From: Nitratireductor sp.
GTDB lineage: Bacteria > Pseudomonadota > Alphaproteobacteria > Rhizobiales > Rhizobiaceae
Reading direction: 5' to 3'
Assembly: GCA_020637805.1 (NCBI GenBank)
Contig: JACKJU010000002.1
Span: forward strand, 62,001 to 126,000
DNA: 64,000 nucleotides
The notes below the pieces were generated by a model. The model was not told the origin of the DNA and ran no database searches. It saw only the letters and a list, made by a program, of their open reading frames with translations. Each line of letters begins with the position of its first letter. The stretch's first letter is position 1. A program made the translations under genes and the position numbers. Positions 24,552 through 33,499 of this stretch are shown piece by piece.

Positions 24552-26654
24552 ATGGCCATGACGGGTCAGACATCCTTCGATCCAATGCCGGCCAATCCGA
24601 GCCGCGATGTGATCTTCGCGATCGGAATCCTGATCATCCTCGCGATCCTTTTCCTTCCGATTCCGCCGGCGATCATCGATATCGGCCTTGCGGTTTCGAT
24701 TGCATTCTCCGTCCTCATCCTGATGGTCGGTCTGTGGATCCAGCAACCGCTGCATTTCTCGTCGTTTCCGACGATCCTGCTGATCGCGACCATGCTGCGC
24801 CTGTCGCTCAACATTTCGACGACACGCATGATCCTGTCCAACGGTCACCTGGGGGAGGCCGCGGCAGGCAATATCATCAAGGGCTTTGCCAACTTCGTAA
24901 TGGGTGGCGATTTCGTCATCGGCGTCATCGTCTTCGTCATTCTGGTCACCGTCAACTTCGTCGTCATCACCAAGGGCGCGACGCGTATCGCAGAAGTGGG
25001 CGCGCGCTTCACCCTCGACGCCATTCCGGGCAAACAGATGGCGATCGATGCCGATCTTTCGGCGGGGCTGCTTGACGACAAGGAAGCGCAACTCAGACGC
25101 CGTGAACTTGAAGAGGAAAGCTCCTTCTTCGGTTCGATGGATGGTGCTTCAAAGTTCGTTCGCGGCGACGCGATTGCCGGTCTCATCATCACGGGTGTGA
25201 ACGTTTTCGGCGGCATCATCATCGGCGTCTTGCGCCACGGTATGAGCATCACGGAAGCCGCCGATGTGTTCACCCGGCTGTCCGTTGGCGATGGTCTTGT
25301 CTCGCAAATTCCGGCTCTGATCGTGTCTCTTGCTGCAGGCCTTCTCGTGTCGAAGGGCGGAACGCGCGGGTCCGCCGACCAGGCCGTGGTCGAGCAGCTT
25401 GCCGCCTATCCCAAGGCGCTGATGGTGGCAGCAGGATTGCTGGCATTCCTCGGGCTGGCGCCGGGTCTTCCCTTCTTCCCGTTCATGCTGCTTGCGGTGG
25501 CGATGGCAGCCGTTGGCTACATTCTGCCACGGCGGCGCGCGGCTTACGCCCAACAGCAACAGGCTGTGCATGATGCCAAGCAGCAAAAGGAGATCGAACG
25601 CAAGGCGGATTCCATCCAGTCATCGATGGAGGTTCCGGCGCTGGAACTGGCGCTTGGCAGGCAGCTTGCCATCAAGATCATGCTGAACAACGAGGAGATC
25701 GGATACCGTATTTCGCGCATGCGCAAGAAGTTTGCTGCGGCGTTCGGTTTCGTGATCCCGGAAGTGAAGGTGAACGAGGATCCATCGCTGCCACCGCGCT
25801 CCTACCGCATCAGCGTCTACGGTACCCCACTTGCACAGCACCAGGTCAGCCTGTCGGAGGTCATGCTTATCACTGGCCGGCCGGAGACCATTCCCGTCTC
25901 CAAGACGGAGACAAAGGAACCCGCATTCGGAAGCACGGCCTGGCTCGTGCCCGACATCTATGCCTCCGAACTGAAGGCGCAGGGGTTCCAGGTCATCGAC
26001 CCGATGTCGCAGGTTCTTACCCACCTGAGCGAAATCGTCAGGAACAACCTTTCACAGGTATTCTCCTACAAGGATATGCGCCGGCTGATCGACAGTCTGG
26101 ACGCGGAGTATGCAAAGCTGGTCGAGGAGATCACGCCGAACCACCTCTCATTCTCGGGCCTTCAGGCCGTCTTCAAGCTGTTGCTTGCCGAGCGTGTTTC
26201 CGTGCGCAATGTTACCAAGCTCCTTGAGGCAGTTGCCGAGATCGCTCCCTATTCCAAGCGGGTGGAGCAGATCACCGAGCATGTTCGCATGCGTCTCTCG
26301 CAGCAGATATGCGGATCCATTGCCCAGGACGGCAAGCTGAAGATCCTGAGACTCGGCAATTATTGGGATGAGGCCTTCAACAAGGCTCTTACTCGCGATG
26401 CCCGTGGAGAGATCTCGGAGTTCCAGATGGCGCCCGCCGAACTGGAAAAATTCGGCAGGAACGCCAGGAAGCGGATTCAGGAGCTGTTTGACCAAGGCCA
26501 CCAGTTCGCGGTCACCACCTCTCCTGAATCACGCACCTATGTGCGGATGATCGTCGAACGCCTGTTCCCCTCGCAGCCGGTGATCTCGAATCTTGAGATC
26601 GCCCGCGGGCTCGATATCGAGGTGCTCGGGGAAATCGGCAATGGTGATCAGTAG
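24552..26654 (+). CDS. flhA: Flagellar export gate protein FlhA
   Basis: FlhA is the nonameric export-gate ring. The 700 aa protein has an N-terminal half with about eight TM helices and a C-terminal cytoplasmic domain. The conserved loop with TKGATRIAEVGARFTLDAIPG and GKQMAIDADLSAG is present. Two possible ATG codons exist (24552, 24558). The end overlaps the start of fliR by 14 bases. Confidence 0.97.
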   Translation: MAMTGQTSFDPMPANPSRDVIFAIGILIILAILFLPIPPAIIDIGLAVSIAFSVLILMVGLWIQQPLHFSSFPTILLIATMLRLSLNISTTRMILSNGHLGEAAAGNIIKGFANFVMGGDFVIGVIVFVILVTVNFVVITKGATRIAEVGARFTLDAIPGKQMAIDADLSAGLLDDKEAQLRRRELEEESSFFGSMDGASKFVRGDAIAGLIITGVNVFGGIIIGVLRHGMSITEAADVFTRLSVGDGLVSQIPALIVSLAAGLLVSKGGTRGSADQAVVEQLAAYPKALMVAAGLLAFLGLAPGLPFFPFMLLAVAMAAVGYILPRRRAAYAQQQQAVHDAKQQKEIERKADSIQSSMEVPALELALGRQLAIKIMLNNEEIGYRISRMRKKFAAAFGFVIPEVKVNEDPSLPPRSYRISVYGTPLAQHQVSLSEVMLITGRPETIPVSKTETKEPAFGSTAWLVPDIYASELKAQGFQVIDPMSQVLTHLSEIVRNNLSQVFSYKDMRRLIDSLDAEYAKLVEEITPNHLSFSGLQAVFKLLLAERVSVRNVTKLLEAVAEIAPYSKRVEQITEHVRMRLSQQICGSIAQDGKLKILRLGNYWDEAFNKALTRDARGEISEFQMAPAELEKFGRNARKRIQELFDQGHQFAVTTSPESRTYVRMIVERLFPSQPVISNLEIARGLDIEVLGEIGNGDQ

Positions 26655-27402
26655 CCCGTTCTTTCTGCTGCTCTTCGCCGTTGCGGTGCGCACCACCACG
26701 GCAATCATGCTGCTTCCCGGATTTTCTGCGACGCAAGTTCCCATGCGTGCGCGCCTGTTCGTTGCTCTTGGCATTGCTGTCTCCATCGTCTTTCTTCTGA
26801 ACGGCAAGGAGCAATTGCCGGTTTTTCGGGAAACGCCGGATGCACTATGGTTTCTGAAAGTGACGATCAGCGAGATGGTGGCCGCGGCAATTCTGGCGCT
26901 GCCGGTTCGCTTTCTGTTTCTTTCGCTGGCATTTGCGGGCGAAATGTCGACGCAGTTCATCGGTCTCAACCCGATACCTGGAAGCCAGGTGGGCGATACG
27001 CAGCCAATGCCGACGCTCGCCGCATTCTTCAACATCACCGCCGTGGTGCTGTTCTTCGTGACGGGCATTCACCTGCAATTCATTCTTGGTCTTGCGCTTT
27101 CCTTCGACCTGTTTCCTCCCGGTGAATTTCTCAATGCATCTGGCATCGTCCAGAGTTTTTCGGAAGAGCTTTCGACCTTCTTCAATATTGCCATGCGGCT
27201 GACGGCGCCCATCCTCGTCTATTCGGTGGTGGTCAACCTGATCGCAGGCATAGTCAACAAGCTTACGCCCCAGGTGCCGATCTACTTCGTTTCGACTCCA
27301 TTCCTGATCATTGGCGGGCTCTATGTCTTCGTGCTTATCGGCAAGGACATCATCTTCGATTTCAATGTCGCCGTTGGAGAACTGATCGACAAGATGTTCT
27401 GA
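26641..27402 (+). CDS. fliR: Flagellar export gate protein FliR
   Basis: FliR completes the FliP-FliQ-FliR pore complex. The 253 aa protein has about six TM helices and the family pattern GEMSTQFIGLNPIPGSQVGD. The ATG at 26641 is used because it gives the family N terminus (MVISSPFFLLLFAVAVRTTT); an in-frame TTG or CTG-rich extension upstream lies inside flhA. Confidence 0.95.
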   Translation: MVISSPFFLLLFAVAVRTTTAIMLLPGFSATQVPMRARLFVALGIAVSIVFLLNGKEQLPVFRETPDALWFLKVTISEMVAAAILALPVRFLFLSLAFAGEMSTQFIGLNPIPGSQVGDTQPMPTLAAFFNITAVVLFFVTGIHLQFILGLALSFDLFPPGEFLNASGIVQSFSEELSTFFNIAMRLTAPILVYSVVVNLIAGIVNKLTPQVPIYFVSTPFLIIGGLYVFVLIGKDIIFDFNVAVGELIDKMF

Positions 27403-27487
27403 TTTCATGCAAGGCAGTTACATCAAGCTTCGCGCAAGCTGAATTCCCTAGTCTTCCTCCAGTTGAAACGATGGAGGCACTTCGGAA

Positions 27488-27847
27488 ATGAGTATGTCCG
27501 TATTGCCGGTTACTGGTTCCCAGGCAAATGTGCCAACGGAAGTGCTGGAACGTTCGCGTCCGGCCGAAACCTTTTCCATTGGCAGCGTGCAAGCGAAAGC
27601 AGGCGAGAGTGCAGGCAGCGCAAACGCAGGCCAACCTCCGGCTGTCGCCCAGAAGTTCGAGGCCATGGTCGTTTCCTTCATGATCAAGGATGTCATCAAG
27701 AGCGACATGCAAAGCGCCTTCGGCAAGGGGGCGGGTGCAGATCAGTATGTTTCGATGTTCGCCGATGCCATTGCCCAGGACATCGTCAAGGCGGGTGGAT
27801 TCGGAATTGCCAAACAGATTGCTACAACACGTGTGACTCATGAATGA
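27488..27847 (+). CDS. FlgJ-like rod-binding protein (no muramidase domain)
   Basis: The 119 aa protein matches the N-terminal rod-binding part of FlgJ: VAQKFEAMVVSFMIKDVIKS, then a C-terminal YVSMFADAIAQDIVKAGG. The glucosaminidase domain of enterobacterial FlgJ is absent; in alphaproteobacteria the two functions are usually separate. It probably acts as a rod-assembly factor in the periplasm. The stop overlaps the next start by 8 bases. Another frame over the same bases is a shadow. Confidence 0.82.
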   Translation: MSMSVLPVTGSQANVPTEVLERSRPAETFSIGSVQAKAGESAGSANAGQPPAVAQKFEAMVVSFMIKDVIKSDMQSAFGKGAGADQYVSMFADAIAQDIVKAGGFGIAKQIATTRVTHE

Positions 27848-28253
27848 ACTTCATTTCCCTACTGCGGCACAGCCCGTTTCTCCCAGCCCGGCCATGGCTG
27901 CCGGAGTGAGAAGTCATCTCGGCAAGACGATCCAGAACCTTGCGATGCTGCTCGAATACGAGCAGCGCCTTCTTCTGGACAACGAGTACTCGAAGATGGA
28001 AGCTCTTGCTGCTGACAAGCACCGTTTGCTTGGCCAGTTGGAGAGCGTGATATCGGGAACGCTGAAGACGGACCTTGAAGATCACTCGGAACAACTGAGG
28101 CAACTCAAGGAGAAGCTTGCGAGAAACATGAAGTCGCTCAAGTTCAGGGCGACCGCGATCAGCGAACTTGCGCAGACCATCGAGGATGCAATGGACCGGG
28201 CGCAAAGCGACGGAACCTATGACCCCGTGGCACTTCACCGGTATGGTGCCTGA
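27840..28253 (+). CDS. FlgN-like flagellar export chaperone (candidate)
   Basis: A 137 aa helical protein with no signal peptide. The centre (about residues 30-115) is an antiparallel coiled coil with EYEQRLLLDNEYSKMEALAA and LRQLKEKLARNMKSLKF, which resembles FlgN, the chaperone for FlgK and FlgL. Its position after the flgJ-like gene supports a flagellar role. The assignment rests on size, helical pattern and context, not on a motif. Confidence 0.6.
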   Translation: MNELHFPTAAQPVSPSPAMAAGVRSHLGKTIQNLAMLLEYEQRLLLDNEYSKMEALAADKHRLLGQLESVISGTLKTDLEDHSEQLRQLKEKLARNMKSLKFRATAISELAQTIEDAMDRAQSDGTYDPVALHRYGA

Positions 28254-28258
28254 TCCTC

Positions 28259-28729
28259 ATGCTCAAGACGGTGATGATAAGCCTGTGGCTCATGGGGTTG
28301 CTTTCAGGCTCGATGTACTATTTCTCGACCGCGCCCGTGACGCCGGCTGTCGATGAGGGTGCTGCCGCCGCCCAGCAGGAACTGGACTATATCAGCCTTC
28401 AGCCGATGACCGTCGCGATTGTTCGCAACAACGAGGTTCGGGGATACATTATTCTCGAACTATCGTTTGCGATGGACCCGGATGCCTCCGACGACATGAC
28501 CAAGCCGCTGGAACTTGTTCTCAACGACCGTATCATCGAATCGCTGCATGAAGACAGATCCATCGATATCTTCAAGCTTGACGAGTTTGACATCAAGGCA
28601 TTCGCAGAAAGACTGGTCACGTCTGTTAACGCGAAGATGGGCAAGGATCTCCTGAAGCAGGTACTGATTCAGGACATCAACTTTGTCAGCAAGGAAGACG
28701 TCCGAGACATGCTCATGCGCAAGAGCTGA
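28259..28729 (+). CDS. FliL-like membrane protein, last gene of the flagellar run
   Basis: A 156 aa protein with one N-terminal TM helix (about 5-22, VMISLWLMGLLSGSMYYF) and a periplasmic domain that resembles FliL. The domain has a beta-rich start (MTVAIVRNNEVRGYIILELS), then a long helix and an end like FliL (LLKQVLIQDINFVSKEDVRD). It is 5 bases after the FlgN-like gene. It could be a second, specialised FliL paralogue; a distinct conserved flagellar protein is also possible. Confidence 0.6.
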   Translation: MLKTVMISLWLMGLLSGSMYYFSTAPVTPAVDEGAAAAQQELDYISLQPMTVAIVRNNEVRGYIILELSFAMDPDASDDMTKPLELVLNDRIIESLHEDRSIDIFKLDEFDIKAFAERLVTSVNAKMGKDLLKQVLIQDINFVSKEDVRDMLMRKS

Positions 28730-28934
28730 CGGCGAGAAACTCTCTTGCCACCCTGGTTTGTTCCGTGCCGGGTGGAGTTCGATAGAGTTTTATCCTTCCA
28801 GTTCACCTGATTTTCGTATGCACCGGCTATGTTGCAGGTTCGGCGCTCGACCACCTTTGTGTGGCGAATAGCATGATGCACTGCCGCACCGCTTGCTCGG
28901 TATCTTTCAGTGACCTTGTCATGAGAGCGGTTAA

Positions 28935-29190
28935 GTGCGTCTGTTCTGGAATAAATCCGTAGATACGGCGGCCATTCAATCCACCCGCAAGAAAGTCGGC
29001 AGCTTGGCATTGATAGGTATAGTGTCTTCAATGGCGTCGATGATGCCCGGTGAGGCGGATGCGGTGTCGAAATCTGGCATGGGTTTCTCGGGCAAGGTCT
29101 TTCCCAGAGGCGACATAGTGATTCGGATCGAGCGCAATGAAATTGCAGCGTTCGGTGATATTGCCGGTGTTCGGATGATATCTGTGAATC
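28935..29190 (+). pseudogene. 5' part of an exported-protein gene split by IS66
   Basis: From the GTG at 28935, 85 codons are read before the IS66 element begins at 29191. The frame then runs 13 codons into the element and stops at 29231. The N terminus has a basic start and a hydrophobic segment (VGSLALIGIVSSMASMM) ending near GEADA, which looks like a signal peptide. The start is uncertain: a stop codon precedes the GTG and no clear ribosome site is present. Function unknown. Confidence 0.75.
29183..29190 (+). repeat. Target-site duplication, left copy
   Basis: TGTGAATC directly before the IS66 left end; the same 8 bases follow the right end at 31802-31809. Eight-base duplications are typical of the IS66 family. 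Confidence 0.95.
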
Positions 29191-29272
29191 GTATGCGCTG
29201 TTTTGACCCCACCTTTTTCGTATTGGCTTGATGTGGGATTTGTAGGTCCATTGTTTGGGATGGATTTTCTAC

Positions 29273-29689
29273 ATGGACGCTACATTGGAGTTTCTCACAA
29301 AGGAATTGGATGCGGATGGTAGCCGGCGTCACAAGCGCCGGTGGCCGGATGAGGTGAAGGCGCAAATAGTGTCGGAGACGCTTCGGCCGGGCGCCACGGT
29401 TCGCGAAGTAGCCCTGCGTCATGGGTTGCAGCCCAATCATCTGTCGGCGTGGCGATCTCTGGCGCGCAAGGGCAAGCTTGTGCTTCCTGCTCCGGCTGAT
29501 GAGATCGAGTTCGCGGCACTGATTGTCGGTGGTGAAGGCAAGGTGGTTGCGGAGAATGAACACATTGGTGGCTCCGCTGTTCACGATCGTCCCGAGATTT
29601 GCGTTGGACCGATAGTGGTTCGCCTTGAAGGTGGCGCACCGGCGGAGCGCATTGCATCGGTTGCCCGCTCGATGCTGGCGCTTTCGTGA
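29273..29689 (+). CDS. tnpA: IS66 accessory transposition protein TnpA
   Basis: A 138 aa helix-turn-helix protein of the IS66 OrfA type: RWPDEVKAQIVSETLRPGAT followed by VREVALRHGLQPNHLSAWR. The ATG at 29273 is preferred over an in-frame TTG at 29255. It overlaps tnpB by one base (TGATG). Confidence 0.94.
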   Translation: MDATLEFLTKELDADGSRRHKRRWPDEVKAQIVSETLRPGATVREVALRHGLQPNHLSAWRSLARKGKLVLPAPADEIEFAALIVGGEGKVVAENEHIGGSAVHDRPEICVGPIVVRLEGGAPAERIASVARSMLALS

Positions 29690-30039
29690 TGCTGGCACCT
29701 GGTGGTGTACGGATATTTGTAGCGACGAAGCCGGTGGACTTTCGCAAGGGACATGACGGGCTGACCGCGCTGGTCAAGAATGAGCTTCGCCGGGATCCAT
29801 TTGCCGGTGCCGTATTTGTGTTCCGGGCGAAACGGCCGGACCGGCTGAAGCTGATCTATTGGGATGGTACCGGTCTGGTGATGGCCTACAAGCGGCTGGA
29901 GGAACATGTCTTTGCCTGGCCGCCGATCCGCGACGGGGTAATGCGGCTGAGCCATGCGCAGTTCGAGGCGCTGTTTGCAGGGCTGGACTGGCGCCGGGTT
30001 CGTGCGGTTACAGCGCGTGCGCCGCAAGCGGTCGCCTGA
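29689..30039 (+). CDS. tnpB: IS66 accessory protein TnpB
   Basis: A 116 aa IS66 Orf2-type protein with the hallmark GGVRIFVATKPVDFRKGHDG and DRLKLIYWDGTGLVMAYKRL. It is required with TnpA for IS66 transposition in the related element ISEc8-type systems; its exact activity is not known. The start at 29689 overlaps the tnpA stop. Confidence 0.95.
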   Translation: MLAPGGVRIFVATKPVDFRKGHDGLTALVKNELRRDPFAGAVFVFRAKRPDRLKLIYWDGTGLVMAYKRLEEHVFAWPPIRDGVMRLSHAQFEALFAGLDWRRVRAVTARAPQAVA

Positions 30040-30137
30040 GATTGACGGAATTGTCGTGATCCCAAAACGCTGCGTCATGGTGACTCGGGCAACAGCTTTT
30101 GGCGGCGGCATTGGCCGTAATATGGTAATCGTTTGCC

Positions 30138-31775
30138 ATGTTGAGCGAGAGCGATCTTCCCGATGACGTTGAAGCGCTGAAGGCCATGATCCTGGCATCG
30201 CAGGCCGGGATTGCCGAGCGCGATGAGGCGCTTCGCCAGAAGGAATCCGAGCTCCATGAAAAGGATGTTCTGCTCACAGGCAAGGACGCCCTGATCCGGG
30301 ACAAGGAAGATCGGATCGAACGTCTGGAAAAGCTCGTAGCGGCATTCAGGCAGGCAGTATTTGGACGCAAGTCGGAAAAGGCCGATCCCGGCCAGTATGA
30401 TCTTGCCCTGGAAGACATCGAAACCGCGATTGCAGCCATCCATGCCGAGGATGAAGCCGATCCGCGTAACGGGAAACAAACAGCAAAGCCTCGCAAGACC
30501 AATCGCGGCGCGTTGCCGAAGCATCTTTCCCGGATCGAGGAAATCATCGAACCTGAAAGCCTGACGTGCTCATGCGGCGGAGATTTGCACTGCATCGGCG
30601 AGGATGTCTCGGAACGGCTTGATGTCATCCCGGCACAGTTGCGGGTGCTCGTGACACGCCGTCCCAAATATGCCTGCCGGTCATGCTCACAGGGTGTTGT
30701 CCAGGCAAAGGCGCCGGAACACCTGATTGCGGGTGGCTTGCCGACGGAAGCGATGATTGCCCATGTCATTGTCTCCAAGTATGCCGACCATCTTCCATTG
30801 TACCGTCAGGCACAGATCTTTGCCCGTCAGGGGATTGAACTCGACCGGTCGACGCTTGCCGACTGGGTTGGCCGGGCAGCCTTCGAATTGCGTCCGGTTC
30901 ACGAAGCACTGATTGCCGATCTGAAGCGGTCTTCCAAACTGTTCATGGACGAAACAAGTGCTCCGGTTCTCGATCCCGGCAGGCGAAAGACGAAGACCGG
31001 ATACTTCTGGGCGCTTGCCCGCGATGACCGGCCCTGGTCGGGTGCTTCACCACCTTGTGTTGCCTTCACCTATGCGCCAGGAAGAAGTGGCAAACATGCC
31101 GAGGAGATACTGGACGGATTTGCCGGCATTCTTCAGGTGGACGGCTATGCCGGCTATAACCGGCTGATTGCTCCCAAGCTGGATCATCCGGATATCCGGC
31201 CATCGATCCGGCTTGCCTATTGCTGGGCCCATGCAAGGCGAAAGCTGGTCGAGATTACGCGAACGGGCAATGCGCCAATCGCTGAAGAAGGTATCCGCCT
31301 CATTGGCAAGCTTTACCGGATCGAAGCCGCTATCCGCGGATTTGCTCCAGAAGCACGGCTGTCCGCACGCGAGGAACAATCGGCGCCGGTCATTACTTCC
31401 ATCAAGGTCTGGCTCGATCATCATCGCGCCCGGGTCTCTTCGAAGTCGCCGCTTGGCGAGGCCCTGAAATACATTGCCAAATACTGGGGCGGCCTGTGCC
31501 TGTTCCTGGAGGATGGCCGCATCGAGGTCGACAACAATCCCGTCGAACGTTCCATCCGTCCGATCGCGCTTGGCCGCAAGAATGCGTTGTTTGCCGGTCA
31601 TGACGCCGGAGCGCAGAACTGGGCGATGATCGCCTCGCTGGTCGAAACCTGCAAACTCAACGGCATCGATCCGTTCGCATGGCTGACCGCCACATTACGG
31701 GCTATCGTCAATGGTCACCGGCAATCGGACATCGATGCCTTGCTGCCGTGGAACTTCACGCAAGCGAAATCCTGA
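30138..31775 (+). CDS. tnpC: IS66 family DDE transposase TnpC
   Basis: The 545 aa transposase. An N-terminal coiled coil (residues 1-85) is followed by a zinc-binding region (CSCGGD, CRSC) and the DDE core. Candidate acidic residues lie in KLFMDETSAPVLD, ILQVDGYAGYNR and DNNPVERSIRP. The length is full, and the gene ends 26 bases before the element's right end. Confidence 0.96.
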   Translation: MLSESDLPDDVEALKAMILASQAGIAERDEALRQKESELHEKDVLLTGKDALIRDKEDRIERLEKLVAAFRQAVFGRKSEKADPGQYDLALEDIETAIAAIHAEDEADPRNGKQTAKPRKTNRGALPKHLSRIEEIIEPESLTCSCGGDLHCIGEDVSERLDVIPAQLRVLVTRRPKYACRSCSQGVVQAKAPEHLIAGGLPTEAMIAHVIVSKYADHLPLYRQAQIFARQGIELDRSTLADWVGRAAFELRPVHEALIADLKRSSKLFMDETSAPVLDPGRRKTKTGYFWALARDDRPWSGASPPCVAFTYAPGRSGKHAEEILDGFAGILQVDGYAGYNRLIAPKLDHPDIRPSIRLAYCWAHARRKLVEITRTGNAPIAEEGIRLIGKLYRIEAAIRGFAPEARLSAREEQSAPVITSIKVWLDHHRARVSSKSPLGEALKYIAKYWGGLCLFLEDGRIEVDNNPVERSIRPIALGRKNALFAGHDAGAQNWAMIASLVETCKLNGIDPFAWLTATLRAIVNGHRQSDIDALLPWNFTQAKS

Positions 31776-31801
31776 TTACGTGCGATCGCAACACCGCTTA
31801 C

Positions 31802-31809
31802 TGTGAATC
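31802..31809 (+). repeat. Target-site duplication, right copy
   Basis: TGTGAATC directly after the IS66 right end, identical to 29183-29190. Confidence 0.95.
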
Positions 31810-32048
31810 GGACCTCGAATCCTGTTGAAATGGCCTATGAGTTGAAAAATGACATGTCGGAAACCATCGGCGGCGGTTGGAAAGAAACTTTCCACATTCC
31901 GGCAAGAAGCCAGATGTATGCGGTTGTGAAAATTCCACTTGGAGAAGATCCAAGTCAGAAATTCACAATCTGTATGAAGCGCAATACAAACGGTAAATCT
32001 GATACACTGTCCAAGTGTTTTCCTGTTGTTGTAAACCGCCTGCAGTGA
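31810..32048 (+). pseudogene. 3' part of the exported-protein gene split by IS66
   Basis: When 28935-29190 is joined to 31810-32048 (one copy of the duplication removed) the frame is continuous and encodes 164 residues. The junction reads GVRMISVNRTSNPVEMAYEL. The C-terminal half is polar with a possible beta-sandwich pattern (WKETFHIPARSQMYAVVKI) and two Cys (CMKRN, KCFPV) that could form a disulfide. No known family was recognised. Confidence 0.78.
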
Positions 32049-32235
32049 TGCGCAATCAAATTTTAGAAAATCGATCGAAATGCTCTGTTCTAGAATCATT
32101 CAAATATTAATTTTCTGGCATGTTGAGCAAGTGAATTCAGAATCTTACCCTTCGTGATCTTTCCAGAGGGCAACTATCGCACTACGTTGAAATCAACACC
32201 TGTTCTTGAATACGAATTCGGGGGGGTCCAACAGG
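32049..32235. other. AT-rich intergenic region before the luxR-type gene
   Basis: 187 bases with no gene and clearly lower GC than the surrounding sequence. It probably holds the promoter of the LuxR-type gene. No defined operator was recognised. Confidence 0.5.
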
Positions 32236-32958
32236 ATGTTCTCGCGGAATATGGCACGACCTGCCGCGCTTATCAGTTCTGCCAGTTTTCAGTTGATCGA
32301 CAAGTGCAGCTCGATCGACGATCTTTCGACGCTCTGCGCCGATGCAGGCAGTCAGGCCGGATACAAGTGGTTCTGCATCTTCTATTCCGGAAACTGGCCC
32401 ACCAAGAAATTCAGTGATCGTTTGCTGCTCTCTAACTGGCCCGGCAAGTTCGTCGACTGGCTTGACGCGATCTTCGATACCGAGGAGGCCACGGCCGAAA
32501 ATCAGCTTCTGCGCGATTCAATTCCGTTGAAGTGGACAGTATCCGAAGAAGATGGAGCCATAGGTGCAGGCTTCGCCGACTTCGGCCTGAGGCGGAATCT
32601 GATGTTCAAGGTTCAGACCCCGGTCTCCTCGCCTGCCATTTTCATGTTTTCAGGTGACCGGCATAGCGTTACGTCGCTGGAGCTGATGACCTTGAGCTTC
32701 TCGGCGCAATTGTTGTTCGACAAGTATTGCGAATTGCAATTGGATACTGGCCTCGGAAAGTTGGCAACCCTTTCACCGCGCGAAAGGGAGTGTCTGCGCT
32801 GGACTGCGGTGGGCAAGACAAGCGCCGAGATCGGGATCATTCTCGATCTGTCGGAACACACCATCAACAACTACCTCAACAACGCATGCCGCAAGATTGA
32901 TGCGACGAACCGCAGCCATGCGGTTTACCTGGCTACTCGCAAGGGCATCATTTTCTAA
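32236..32958 (+). CDS. LuxR-family transcriptional regulator (VisR/autoinducer-domain type)
   Basis: A 240 aa regulator. The N-terminal domain (about 1-165) resembles autoinducer-binding domains in length and in aromatic residues. The C-terminal LuxR helix-turn-helix is clear: LATLSPRERECLRWTAVGKT with SEHTINNYLNNACRKIDATN. In rhizobia VisN and VisR are LuxR-type pairs at the top of the motility cascade, and Brucella VjbR is of the same class; here only one gene is present. The ATG at 32236 is preferred over an upstream TTG at 32206; 32251 is another possibility. Ligand unknown. Confidence 0.85.
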   Translation: MFSRNMARPAALISSASFQLIDKCSSIDDLSTLCADAGSQAGYKWFCIFYSGNWPTKKFSDRLLLSNWPGKFVDWLDAIFDTEEATAENQLLRDSIPLKWTVSEEDGAIGAGFADFGLRRNLMFKVQTPVSSPAIFMFSGDRHSVTSLELMTLSFSAQLLFDKYCELQLDTGLGKLATLSPRERECLRWTAVGKTSAEIGIILDLSEHTINNYLNNACRKIDATNRSHAVYLATRKGIIF

Positions 32959-33202
32959 TCCATTCAAGGACCAATTTTCATCTCAGCCGGGGAGAGGCTT
33001 TGTCGGCACAGTGAATTCCAAAGTCGTGCCAGGTCCGTCTGCGCCGATTTGATGCGCAAAGTTGCGCTCTTATCCGTTTGTTTACAATTCCAAGGCTAAT
33101 TTACGGGCTACTTGGGTCGGCATGTTTTGTGCCGCCGCATGATGCTTCACCCGAGTGCCGGTTTTGCCGGATGTTCATTCTTCACATCACGGCATATTTT
33201 TC

Positions 33203-33499
33203 ATGGCTGAAGCACCAACCGCCGAGTTGCGCCTGACGGGTGCCTGTTACGGCGAACAAGCAGAAAATCTCAAAACTCAAATTTTGGAACTTCGCGGCCA
33301 GGACATCGTAATTGATGCCGAAGGCGTGACGGGAATCGACACGCCCAATCTGGAAGTGTTGATCGCTGCGGCACGCTTGTGGAAGCGCGACGAGAAGGCA
33401 ATGACGATTGCCGGCCAGACCTCGGATTTCCGCGATGCCATTGCGGGCCTGCAGATTGAACTGACCGATTTCGAAAGTAAGGGAACGGACGATGCTTAG
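33203..33499 (+). CDS. cheS: Chemotaxis STAS-domain protein CheS
   Basis: A 98 aa single STAS domain (IVIDAEGVTGIDTPNLEVLI and the WKRDEKAMTIAG stretch). In Sinorhizobium the first small gene of the che operon encodes CheS, which binds CheA and speeds drainage of phosphate from CheY1. Size, fold and position before cheY1 match. The ATG at 33203 is used in place of an upstream ATG at 33155 because it gives the expected length. It overlaps cheY1 by 8 bases. Confidence 0.85.
   Translation: MAEAPTAELRLTGACYGEQAENLKTQILELRGQDIVIDAEGVTGIDTPNLEVLIAAARLWKRDEKAMTIAGQTSDFRDAIAGLQIELTDFESKGTDDA

Larger units (their letters stand above)
29191..31801 (+). mobile_element. Complete IS66-family insertion sequence (2611 bp)
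   Basis: The left end reads GTATGCGCTGTTTTGA. The right end, read on the other strand, is GTAAGCGGTGTTGCGA, so the two form imperfect terminal inverted repeats. The element carries the three classic genes tnpA, tnpB and tnpC in one direction and is flanked by an 8-bp duplication. All three reading frames are open, so it appears intact and possibly active. It interrupts an exported-protein gene. Confidence 0.96.

Noticed and set aside
24477..25091. A 204 aa - strand frame over flhA.
   Set aside because: Antisense shadow, Arg/Asp-rich, with no start signal.
32236..32958. Calling the LuxR-type protein a quorum-sensing receptor.
   Set aside because: No synthase gene (luxI type) lies in the window, and the ligand-binding residues cannot be judged reliably by eye.
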